Shown piece after piece: positions 45,337 through 57,500 of a stretch of 64,000 nt of DNA (position 1 is its first letter; each line of letters begins with the position of its first letter). Position numbers and translations under genes: made by a program. The notes beneath the pieces were generated by a model that saw nothing but the letters and a program-made list of their open reading frames with translations, ran no database searches and was not told where the DNA came from. The DNA comes from Odobenus rosmarus divergens (taxonomy: Eukaryota > Chordata > Mammalia > Carnivora > Odobenidae). The stretch is from NCBI RefSeq assembly GCF_000321225.1, contig NW_004450460.1:686792-750791 (forward strand). Direction: 5' to 3'.

Positions 45337-45514
45337 CTAGTCCCCACAGCGCTGTGGGCTGCATGCACAGCTGCTGAACATCTGTAGCGTGAGCACCAGC
45401 TGCTGGCCTTGCGCTTCGGGGTCTGAGCAGGGCAGCACAAACTGCTTCTGGTAGGAGCTGAGGGGGTGGCAGCAGCTGCAGTGGGTGTCCACCTGATTCG
45501 TGTGGATGTTGAAG
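45337..45514 (-). CDS. MUC6: MUC6 last coding exon (cystine knot, part 2)
   Basis: Acceptor ttgcag. Encodes FNIHTNQVDTHCSCCHPL, then KQFVLPCSDPEAQ and MFSSCACSPQRCGD, with stop TAG at 45,337-45,339. The CSCC and terminal CxC spacing are those of a CTCK domain. Confidence 0.96.
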
Positions 45515-48500
45515 CTGCAAAGAAGCCAGAGCCAGGAGCGTGGGTCAGGGCCACCGCCCAGGAGTGCTCCTGTGTCTCCTGGACCACTCCAGAGCGAAGG
45601 GTGGGTACTGAGTCCCAGGCGGGCCCTCAGGGGCGTGCCCAACCCATCCCGGCCCTTGCTGACTTCCCCGGCTCGGCTCTCAGGCAGTCAGCGGAGGGTC
45701 TGCCTTTGCCTTAGGCAGGCGTGATGGAGGTGGGGTGTTGGCTAAGGCTACCTGACTGGGTAGGATGCTGCCTGGGGCCAGGAACCTGCTCTTGGGTGGG
45801 GCAGGCTCCAAGCTCCGGGCCCAGCCCTGTTTAGAGGCTGCTTGGGACCAACACTCACCTGGCCGAGGAGGCACAGAAGCCCTCACAGCGGGTCACTGTC
45901 ACATTGGCAGTGCACCCTCGGTATGTGACCTCCTCCTCAAGCTCCTTCACGTCGCAGACCCCTGGGAGATGAGAGAGGTGTCAGATGCCAGCTCCAGGGC
46001 ATGGTTGGAGGGCTGACACAGACCTGACCCTGGGGACAGGACACGTGAAGTGGGGGATGAATGCAGCTCAGTTGAGTAAGGAGGGGCAGGTTGCAAGCTG
46101 CACAGTTGCTTATATGAGACAAGTATCCTTTCCTGCCTGTGGTGGGGTCTCCCCTGGGCTCCCACCCCTGCACTTGGGCCCCGGCCCCAGGTGGTTTCGC
46201 CTTGTCCCAGCCCCACTGACCTCAGACCTCACAGCTCTGCATGGGAACAAAGGCTGATGGGCTCTCATTTTGGGTGTTCTTCCTGAGAGCTGGATACCCT
46301 GGGAGTCCCCCCAGGTCAAGGGTATTCTGAGCCCTGGTGGGCCACTCTCAGGCCCCTCCTGCAGTGGGCATGGGCGTCTCTGGTCTGCTGGGACCAGAAC
46401 CTGCCAGAGGGATGGGGGAAGGTCTGCACATCCCTGGAGGAGACAGATGGCACCTCAGGAGCTCCCTGCAGGGGTCTGTGCTCTTGGACGGGCAGGGTGT
46501 GGACCCAGCCATAGATGCTGGCCTGCTGGCAAGCTGCCTCGGGCGCCCTGGCAACAGGCAGAGCGGCACTGGCCTTAGGACCTGCCCGTGTGGCGCTTAA
46601 ATGAAAAAGCTAAGATGTTCCTGAGCAAAGACTGCCCAGTCTGCCCTTTCTGCCCTGCCTGCCCTATGTGTCTGCTGGAGGTGGGGGCTCCCATTGCCCT
46701 CAGCTGTCCTCTGACCCCATCTCCTGCTTCTGCTCCCTCACCCCTCATCCCCTCCTCTTGGACAGCCTGCACCCAGTCCCTGTCTCACAGGAGGAAATCC
46801 ATTACTGTGGACAGGCCTGCCTGGGGGACGGGAGGGGACATGTGAGGGGAACCCACAGTACTCCGGGGGTACTGTGCAGCAAACACCTGGAAGGGAGGGG
46901 AGGGGTGTGTCTGGAGGACAGGGGGGCCCTTGGCTGCCAGTCCTGCCTGCCACTAGTGGTCTCCTGCGGTGAGGCATGTACCTATTGGCCTTTCATTTTC
47001 CTCTGTTTCCTCAGGGAGGGTGGGAATACTTGAGTCCCAGGACCCCTGCCTCTCCTGAACTCCTGTGATCTCATGAAGGGGCAGCCGTGGAGGGCTTCTA
47101 AGGGAGTTGCCTCCATAGGAGGCCGGAACCATAGCAGGGGATGTAAGGTGGGGGTAAGGCATGAATGAGTCAGGTACAGGGCAGGCATGCAGGGCCCACA
47201 TGAGGGAAAGGGGACCTCCTAGGGGAGGCCAGGCACCCCTTTTGGCCAGACTGGAATGTATTAGAGAGGTGTCTAGAGAGGAGTGGGGAGAGGGGCTGGA
47301 GGCAGCTCAAGGAAGGCTCAGAGAACTATCCTAAGGACTTGGAGTACACACAGAAGAAGGAGGCATGACTCAGTCCCTGCCTGCTGGTGGGAATGTTGGC
47401 TTTCTCAGATGCCAGAAGGACATGGGGATGATCGGAGGGATGGGTGTGGCCTCAAGTCTGAGCTCAGCGTGCTGTGCTGTCCGCTGACCTCAGGAGAAGT
47501 GAAGTCTTTATGGGCACGAAAGCAGATCACACTGCATGACAACCAGTGAGCCCCTGTCAGCAGCGTGCATGTCGGGCTGGGAGGGTGGCAGAGTGGGGAA
47601 CGCGCTGAGAGGCAGGAGCACAGCGCAGAAGTCATCGGGCAGTGAGAGGACAGTGAAAGGCCAGGACTCTGTGGGAGTAGGCCGCGGGGCTCTCCAGGGG
47701 GATGAGGCACAGCTGAAGGATGCTGTGCACGAAGGTGGCAAGGTGGGCTACAGAGATATATCCCTTACCTGGAGAGCTGGACGAAGGTGTCACCAGAGAG
47801 GAGACGGATGGTGCCCCAGTAGACAAGGACCCTGTGGAATGAAGGGATGAGCTTCCATGGACAGAGGTCGAGCTGGCCAGGATGACGGTGGTTGACACTC
47901 CAGTGGTAATAGATTGTCCAGTGGTGAGGTTAGTAACTGGAGAAGTCAGGATGGCTGTCACCCCCACAGTGGAGGAAAAGAGACTGGATGTAGGGTTTCG
48001 GGTGGTGAGAGTAGTAGACTGTGAGGTGGTAGAGTGGGAAGAGAGAGTTTGGGACATGGGGGTGCTGGGTGTGGTCCTGGGCAAAGAAGGAAGAATGCTG
48101 GTGCTGGCCAGGGAGACAGGAGTCCCAGGAAGAGGAGGCTTGGTGGGCAAATTAGAGGGAGGAAAGTTGTGGGTGGGAAGAGAAGAGGCTGAGGACAAGG
48201 TGGAGGTGGAGGTGCTTGGGAAAGAAACAAAGGAAGAAATGGAGGCTGTGCTTGATGTACTTGGGAAGCCGAGGGAGGTGAGGGTGTGAACGCCAGAACT
48301 TGAGCTTGTGACCTGTGGAGGCGGAGAGAAGGGGCCCGTGTGCCTGGCAGTGGAGGGGGAAAGAGGGGTCTCCGGGTGTGTTGGGGTGATGACGCGGTGG
48401 GTAGTGGGAGTCACGGAGGACGTGGTGGAGGGAGCAACGTGCGTGGAGAGGGTGGTATCAGGGCGCGATGGGGTGGGCAAGGAGGTGGTAGTCCGGAAGG

Positions 48501-51500
48501 AAGTCCCCATGGGGGGACCTGTCGTATGGGTCGTGGTGGAGACAGGTGGCGTGGGCGCGGAGTGAGACGTGAGCAGCGTCTGTCGCTCGCTGCTGATGGC
48601 CGTGGCCGTGGCTGTGGCGGTGTGCGTCACGGAGGTCAGGGTCCCCGTCGGAGGTGGCTGGTGGGATACAGAGGGTTTAGGAGCGGTTGAAGTTTCGTGG
48701 TGGATGGGTACAGAAGAGTAAGACTCTCTGGAGGTGGAGGTTTGGGTTGTGCTGAGCGAGCTGGGGGTGTGCGTAGTCTGAGTGAGTGGTGGGGTCGTGT
48801 GCCTGGAAGTGGAGGGGGAGGAAGGGGTCTCCGGGTGTGTTGGGGTGATGACGCGGTGGGTAGTGGGAGTCACGGAGGACGTGGTAGAGGAGGCAACGTG
48901 CGTGGAGAGGGTGGTGTCGGGGCGCGATGGGGTGGGCAAGGCGGTGGTAGTCCGGAAGGAAGTCCCCGTGGGGGGACCTGTCGTATGGGCTGTGGTGGAG
49001 ACAGGTGGCGTGGGCCCGGAGTGAGAGGTGAACGGTGTGTGTCGCTCGCTGCTGGTGGCCGTGGCCGTGGCCGTGGCGGTGTGCGTCACGGAGGTCAGAG
49101 TCCCTGTGTGAGGTGGCTGGTGGGATACAGAGGGTTTGGCGGTGGTTGAGGTTTCGTGGTGGATGGGTACAGAAGGGTAAGACTCTCTGGAGGTGGAGGT
49201 TTGGGTTGTGCTGCGCGAACTAGGGGTGTGCGTGGTCTGAGTGAATAGTGGGGTCGTGTGCCTGGAAGTGGAGGGGGAGGAAGGGGTCTCCGGGTGTGTT
49301 GGGGTGATGACGCGGTGGGTAGTGGGAGTCACGGAGGACGTGGTAGAGGAGGCAACGTGCGTGGAGAGGGTGGTGTCGGGGCGCGATGGGGTGGGCAAGG
49401 CGGTGGTAGTCCGGAAGGAAGTCCCCGTGGGGGGACCTGTCGTGTGGGCTGTGGTGGAGACAGGTGGCGTGGGCCCGGAGTGAGAGGTGAGCGGCGTGTG
49501 TCGCTCGCTGCTGGTGGCCGTGGCCGTGGCGGTGTGCGTCACGGAGGTCAGAGTCCCTGTGCGAGGTGGCTTGTGGGATGCAGAGTGTTTGGGGGTGGTT
49601 GAGGTTTCGTGGTGGATGGGTACAGAAGAGTAAGACTCTCTGGAGGTGGAGGTTTTGGTTGTGCTGCGCGAACTAGGGGTGNNNNNNNNNNNNNNNNNNN
49701 NNNNNNNNNNNNNNNNNNNNNNNNNNNNNNNTTTGGTTGTGCTGAGCGAACTGGGGGTGTGCGTGGTCTGAGTGAGTAGTGGGGTCGTGTGCCTGGAAGT
49801 GGAGGGGGAGGAAGAGGTCTCCGGGTGTGTTGGGGTGATGATGCTGTGGGTAGTGGGAGTCACGGAGGACGTGGTAGAGGGGGCAACGTGCGTGGAGAGG
49901 GTGGTGTCGGGGCGCGATGGGGTGGGCAAGGCGGTGGTAGTCCGGAAGGAAGTCCCCGTGGGGGGAACTGTCTTATGGGCCGTCGTGGAGACAGCTGGTG
50001 TGGCCGCGGTGGGAGAGGGCAGTTGCCCGTGGGAGTTGCTTGACGTCGGTGTTTCTTGTGTGGTCCTCGTTTCCTCTGTAGTGTAGCCGATGTTGCCCTC
50101 AGGGGATGTCGGTTTCTCTGTGTGATGTGTCTCTCTGGTCACATGGGTGTTGGGGGTCCTTTGATGAGTGGCGGGCCCTGTGGAAACAGTGTGTGCCAAT
50201 CATTTTTGCTTCTGAGTAACACCTCACTGGATCACCCATCTCGTCAGCTTTGTCTGTGATATATCCTCCCCATCTATGGCTTTTTAGGATCCCTGGTGGG
50301 GACTTCCCAGTGTTTTTGATTGTCCTGTTTCTGCAGTCTTTTTTGCCCCCCGCTGTCTTTTCCTGTGTTTGTTACCCCTTTGTATCTTAGCCCCGTGAAG
50401 TGATTCCTGGGGAATTTCCTGTGACTGTTTGTGGCTCCTTTCCCCTCCCCAGTGTCAGGTGTTTGCTCTGCGTTTGGGTGGGCATTTCCCTGTCACATCC
50501 TGCTTTTGACCTCCTGATGTGTTTCTTCTGATTGCTCTGGGAAGAATGGGGACACGTTGCCTGCTCCGAGGGTGTGGGGACTGTACTGTAGGTGTATTTG
50601 TGAGTGTTGCCCTGTCCTTGGGTCTGTGGTCACTTGGGGCAGGGGTGGTTGTGATGGGTGGGTGTTCTGCTAATGCCGTGGAGAAGTTGAGCGGAGTATA
50701 GTTAGTGCGGTGTGCTTGGGGTTGGGTTTTGGGGGTGTCCCCCCGCCTTTTGGACCAACTTGGCCCGTGGAGCCCCACACGGACTTGTACAGCTTTGGTC
50801 GGGTTCCAGGCATATGTGCTTCTGCCCCTTTTTGGGGACAGTCACATGTGGTGTGCTTACTTGGTGGGGTTCCTGTGTACATTTCTGAAGTTTCTGGGGT
50901 CCGTGGTAATGCTGTGGTGTGCTCTGTGGACTGAGCCGTGGATTGTGCTGCTGAGCTGAGTGTGGATGCTGTGGACTTCGTTGTCGTCCGCATCACTGTG
51001 GGTCCTGTGGCCGTGGACTTGAGAGTGGCCGTTGGGGCTGGTGCCGAAGTGGCCCGTGTGGTGATGGCAGAGATGGTTCGAGGTGACTCTGCAGGGAGCA
51101 GTGCTCAGAACATTCCTCCAGAGCCCTCTGCACTTTCCCGCTGAATCTGAGCTCCCTGCCCCCACTGTACCCCGTGGGAGGGGTATGCCTTCCCCCAGCT
51201 GACCCCCTGGCCTCCCTGGCTTGCCCTGGCTTGAGTGGCCACAGTGATGTTTTCAGGGACCCCATGCTTACTGGGCCACTGCCTCTCCGTCCACCCACCC
51301 TTGCTAACAGGGTGGATGTCTTGTTCCCCCATGGTTTCTGGGAAGCTGGAAGGGGTTCTGCTGTGTGGGGCAGGGTGGGCTCCCAGGGATCCTTGAGGTG
51401 GCCCGTCCTACGTGTTTTCTATCACGAGTGTCAGGCAGCAAAGAATGGTCACATTCTGTGACAGGTTATCCTCAGAAAAAGCCTTTCATGGAAACTGAGC

Positions 51501-54500
51501 TCCAGTCCCTCCTCTGCCTGCAAAGGAGGTCAGCAGAACATTCTCTCGGGGGCCCTCACCCTGAGCTCCCTGTCAGCCCCGCTGTTGTTCATGGCTGCCC
51601 GGGACGGGGGCTGTGGTGGGCCTGCTGGGGCAGGGTCTCTGTGCCCCCTCCCCTCTGACTGCCGAGCGGCCCCAGGGGCAGCCCAGGTTCAGTCCCCGCC
51701 CCAGCCCACACCCGCTTCTGGGGACGCAGGGACAGCAGTGTCGGTGGCCAGGGCCCTGGGCGCCCAGGCGCCCGACAGACACAGCCGGGACTGGCCAGGG
51801 GCTGTCCTGCCAAGCCGGGCTAGAGCTGGCGGTGGGCCTGCTTCACCTTGGCACCTAGTGTGTGTAGTCACCTGTGGTGGGCCTCGGCGTGGTGGGCGGT
51901 GATACTGCAAGAAGAAGGACAGTCAGGAGCGCCTCCCCCACCCAGCTGAGGATCCAGGGGGACGGAGCCGCCACGGAGGGGCCTGAGCCCCTGCTCCTGG
52001 TCCTCGTCCCCATCTCTTCCCCTGTCCGTGCCACCATAGGCAGCGATCCAGGCGAGCTGGTGCTGAATCCCCAGTGGCTTGCTGCTCTGTACCCACACAC
52101 CCCAGCAGGATGGCAGGGTCAGGTCTGCCCTGGGGCTGCTGATGATTGGGAAGGGCAAGAGAGGAGAGGCTGGTGCTTTTCCTGTTTCTGCTGCCCTGGC
52201 CCCGGTTGCCTGGGTCCCTGGGAGTCTCTGCACCCGAGGGCACGCCCTGCGGGGGGTCTGCCAGGAGGCTGGCCACAGGTCTGTGTGGGGGCTGGCCACT
52301 CCAGCCAGAGGCTGGTGGGTGTGGGGTGTAGGGCCTGGGCGGCATGTGGAGCTTACCGCAAGGAACGCAGGTCCCCGTGCTGGGGTCGAAATACTCGTGC
52401 TGGGAGCAGTTGTAGCAGCCTGGAGAGGGGGTGGCACAGAGGGTGATGAGGAGGGCCCTCTCCCCTGTCTGTCCACGCCCAGTCCCCTGCCTCTGCTGGA
52501 AGCCTGGATGCAGGGCCCCCCTCCCTCACACCCCCAGACTCTGACCCTGCCCTCCGTCGCCCGTCTGCCGTCTGCGGGCCTCGCTCAGGCCGCACTCTCT
52601 CCGCTGTACCTTCGGTGTTGGTGTCTGGGAAGCTCTGCGGGTGCTCGGGGCAGAGGCACGGCTGGTAGTGCCACGTGCAGTTGGCCTCCTGGCCATACTG
52701 GTATGCGCCGTCCCCTTGAGCGTGGGTGTTGTAGAAGTCACAGTAGACGGCTGGGAGAAGGGGCATCTGTCAGGCTCTCGGCGTGCAGGTCAGGGGCCCG
52801 AGCCTGCACCCGTGCCCGCCCCAGAGAGTGGGCCCGGGCGGGGCACTCACGGCAGAAGTCCGGGGTCCTCCAGTCCACGCACACGCCCTTGTCCAGGCAG
52901 GCCTTGGCGTAGGCGGCCACCGCATCACACAGGCACTCACAGTCCCCGCCAGTGTCACAGCCACACGTGTCTTGCACACAGGCCTCGTAGTAGGGCAGGC
53001 GGTACACCTGTGGGAACGGGCCATCAGTGCCTGCCCCGCGGCCCAGGCTGCGCTAGGAGCCGGGTTGCGGGCCCTGAGGGCGGGCCCACCTGGCTGTGGC
53101 AGGCGGTGAAGGTGGGGCTGTTGATGATGCTGCACTTGCGCTCTGCCCAGCTGCGGCGGAACGTGTTGAGGCTGCAGGGGTCCAGCGCGAGGCTGGTGTC
53201 CCCGCACAGCGGGCTGTCCTTCCACGAGTTCACAAATTCCAGCTCACTGGATGCCACGTAGTTGCTGCGTGTCTCAAAGTCGTCCTTCATGTTCCCATTG
53301 TAGTTGCCACACAAGCCACACAGCGCATCCTGCAGGGGGGCTGGCGTCAGGCCGGGCGCTGCCCCTGCCCTGCGGACGGCCCTGGGCCTTGGGGCAGCGC
53401 CGGTACCTGGCTGGTACGCGTAATCCTGATGAAGACAGTCATGTGCTTGTTCCAGACGAGGGTCATGTTGTACTTGTTGCCGATGGCGATGTCCAGCACC
53501 AGGTTCAGGGACCCGGTGTTGACCCGCAGGCGCACGTGGGGGTCCTCCCCGCGGACCGTGTAGTTCCTGTCCGCCAGCACGATGGACAGGCCCTGTGGGG
53601 CGGGGCTGTCACGCGGCTGCCTGTCCCCCGTCCTGGCAGCCGCTGAACGTCTGCGGGCTCTGCGTCCCCTGCCCAAGCTGTCTGGGGCAGGGAGGACCCC
53701 ATCTGTTGAGGGAGCGTGTGGGCCTGTGCCTGCCCAGGGCTGGTTCTCTGCTGGGGGCCTGCCCTCTAGAAACTGCTGTTGGCAAAATGTTCCAGAACAT
53801 GGTGGAAACTGCACCGAGGGCTGAGGGTCAGGCTTCTGGGAGAAGCCCTTCCCTTCGCATAGCTGTCCAGCCCCAGGAGACACTGCTGCCCGCCATGCAG
53901 TTGGGGGGCCCGGGGGCACCAAGAGGCCAGGACGTGGGGGTCTGGGGGCTGAGGTGTGGAGAGGCCCCACCCAGCCCACTCACCCCCAGGAAGATCTTGA
54001 TGGCCCGGGAGCAGGTGACGCCTGACTTCCCACACACAACGTTCTCCGTCAGGACCTTGAAGGTGGGCTGCGAGTTGTTGGCTCCGCAGCTGTCCTGTGG
54101 GGATGCGGGCGCTGAGGAGGAGCCCACCTGCTGGCCCCTGGGGTCCCCACCCCCCATGGCCCAGAGCGGGGCCTTACCGTGGTCAGGATGTACCCACAGC
54201 TGCCATCGAACATGAAGCGCTGACCGTCGAAGGTGACCACGTGGCCCTCCCCGTAGAGGGTGCAGGTGGATGAGCAGCGGGCGCTCTGCCAGCACGCCCA
54301 TTTCCCCCTGGAGCAGGTGCTGGGGAGGGAGGTGGGCCATTGTGGGGCTTCAGGGGGACCTGTGCCACGCGTGTATTCCCACTGGACCCTGACCTTGGTG
54401 GAGTTGCTGGGGCACCCCAGGGACAGCCGCGGGCCACCGGGGGCTCTGGGCTCAGGCGGTGACTCACCATGTCTTACAGTCGGTGTGGAGCTCGGCGCCC

Positions 54501-57500
54501 CGGGGGTAGGAGACCCCCGCAAACTCGCATGGACATTCCTCGGGGGGTACGCACTGCCCGGCAGCGTTCTCGTAGAGCCCCTTGGCGCAGACACAGCCAG
54601 GCTCGCACTTGGTGGGTACCTGCAGGGAGAGGGTCAGTGGCCCCTGGGAGGGTGGCTTTGCCTACCGCTGCCGTCGCCCCGGGCCCTTCTGAGACCCCCG
54701 ATATTCCTCCCCGTCCATTCCCCGTGTCCACCCCTGTTCCAGGCCTCTCAGCGAAGCCACCAGGCAGGTTCTGGTGCTTCTGTGTCCCTCCTGAGCTTGT
54801 GCCCCCTCCCCAGGCAGTGGGGGACCAGGCCCACAGTCCTCGGGGAGCCCGCCACACAGGCACCCCCACCTTCCAGCTGCCTGGCCGCCAGAGCCACTGC
54901 TGAGCCTCTCAGCCCCCTTGGGGCACCAGCCACCCTCATCACGGGGTGACAGGGACAGACGGACTGCGTGGCCCTGCCCTCCCTGGGGATTTTGTGAAAA
55001 CCCTCTCATGGTCCAGGGAGAGGCCCTGGGCGTGGCTCTCTGGTGGGGACTGCCCTCTGCGGAGTGCCCTTGCCCCTCGCTTGGCCCAAGCCTTACGCAG
55101 GGGGTGCCGGTGGCCAGCATCTGACATGTAGGGGCACAGGCTGCCCCAAATGTGTTCTCCGAAGACTCGCCACAGGCCTGGAAGGTCTTGGGGGCTGAGC
55201 AGATTGCTGCAGGGAAGGGGGCAGAGCTGGGGTGAGGCGGGCTCGGAGGGACCACCACACCTGGCAGCCCAGGCCTGCCGGCCTCAGCGCAGCTACGTAC
55301 CCAGGAGCATCTGTGGGCGCCCCGGGCAGCTCAGCCTGCCGTTGATGCAGTAGCTGCAAGAGGTAGGCTGTGTGAGTGCACTGGTTCCGGGCTGCGGGCT
55401 GCAGGCTAGGGTGGGCCGGCCCCCCCGGGGAGCCCCGCGCTTACCAGATGACGCCGTTGACCATGGCGGACTGGTCAGCCAGGATGTACTTGTTGCTGTC
55501 CAGGAGGCAGGGGCACTGGGCCTTGCGCACGCACTGGGCCTTGTGGTTGAGGTAGGTGCCCTCGGGGCAGTTGCAGCCGTCCACGGGCACGGCACTCGGG
55601 TGGCACTCGGCGGCGCGGTCAGACAATGATAGGCACGTGCGGCCGCAGGCCCGGATGTCATAGCCGAATGTCTGGTTGCCCGTGCAGGGGGTGGCTGTGG
55701 GGGGACTGGGGTCAGGCCCTCAGGGGATGCTGGGTGCCCCTGCACCCCTCCCACCCCTGCCTGCGCCCGCCGGCACGCACTGCAGTTGTCCACACTGCTC
55801 CTCCAGTCCCTCAGCAGGATGCCGTGTGTGGCACACATGCGGGCATAGTCACTCAGGGCGGCGCACACGTGTGGGAGGGTCTCCTCATAGTTGCAGGCCT
55901 GGTACACGCACCTCTGCGTGTGGACACGGCTTGTTAGCTGGGCGTCCAGCCCCCCCTAACCCCCAGGGCCCGCCCCCTGGGGTTCCTGCTGGCCCTGCCC
56001 ACCTTGTAGAAGGGCCTGGGGTTCACCGTGGCATGGCACCTCTGGAACACTGTGCCGTCCCTCACCAGCACTGAGCAGTGGGTCTCTGCACACACCTCTG
56101 GGGGGACAGGGGAGGCATGGGTCTCTCGCTCACCCGGCCTGGGCCTTGTGCCCACCCACAGACCCCCCCAGGGCCCGGCACTCACTGTTGAGCTGGCTCA
56201 TGGAGCAGGGGTCTGTCTCGCGCTCCAACGAGGCCGGGCAGTTCCCCGTCCGCCAGGAGTCCACGAAGAGTGAGGCGGTGCCCTCCACGATGCCCGTGCT
56301 AGCCATGAAGTCATCCGTCGTGTCCCCATTGAAGGTGCCACAGAGACCTGCACCAGCCGGGCCGTGAGGGGGCAAGCCTGTGCTTCCACCCTGCCCTGTG
56401 CTCTGAAGCCCCTCTCCTCCCGTCACCATGCCTGGGGCACTAGGCTGTCACCGGCCCCAGGAGGGCCAGGCTGGGGTCGTGAGTGCTGGATATGCAGGGC
56501 TCTGTTGGGCCCTTCCTCTGCTGTGGCCACACTGGGCAGGGATGGGGCCATCAGGCCGGCTCTGGGCAGGGACAGGGAGGGGCTCACCTCTGGTCTGGCC
56601 TCTGAACTGGGGCCCGACGGTGACATACACCTGGAACACAGGCTCTAGCTGGATCACAAGCTCCAGGCCAAAGGTGGTGGTCATCTGGAGGTGGGTGGAC
56701 GTCTGCCTGAAGACTGTGATGTTGCCTGGGGGGAGAGGGGGCTCAGGAGGCAGCCTGCTTGGGGAGTCTGGCCCAGTGAGGACCTAGGTGCTGGGCAGGG
56801 GCTGAGGACGTACGAGTCTTGTACGGTAGCCACTTGGTGTTCCTGTTGTTGGTGAGGACCTCGTCCCGAGAAATCACGATTTTGTCCTAGAGGGAGGGTG
56901 GCCTGAGTCACAGGGGTGCCAGGAACAGGGGGAGGCCTCCCCTCCTGCAGGCCTGGCGGGACATAGCAGGGTGGGTGCAGCGTCTGTGTGGCGGGGTGGC
57001 CTTACCTCTCTGGACATGTAGATGACAGCAGCTAGGGCCGTCTCCGAGTGAGAGTACCCAGACTTGTCGTACGAGGCCACGAGGGAGCCCCCATCCGGGA
57101 GCTGCGGGCTCTGGGAGGGGGGTGAGGCTTAGCCCAGGTGGCCACGGGTGGTCCTCGTGAGCCCCCCCCGTGGTGACCCCTTGGGGCGGGCCCCCTGGTA
57201 GTGGCGTGTCCTACCTGGAGGAGGATGTAGGTGCAGGTGCCGTGGAAGCGGTAGGGCCGGGCGTCGAACGTGGTCACAAAGGAGCTGCCTTCTAGGGAGC
57301 AGCGCCGGGGGCAGGGCTGCTCTGTGCACGTCCAGTGGCCCATGGTGCAGTGGCTGCAGGTGGGAGGGCTTACCCAGGCGGCACCCCCAGACGCTCTGGG
57401 CTAGCGGCGCCGGCTGCTCCAGGCTGAGGCTGCCCCAGGACCCCTGTGTCCCCCCTCATCCCCATCCCCTTGCAAGCTGCCCTGCACTTACCAGGTCTGG

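Noticed and set aside
48308..50086. Repetitive plus-strand reading frames rich in Gly, Val and Arg opposite the MUC6 repeat
   Set aside because: They are the antisense shadow of the coding repeat; they recur once per unit and have no exon signals or known homology.
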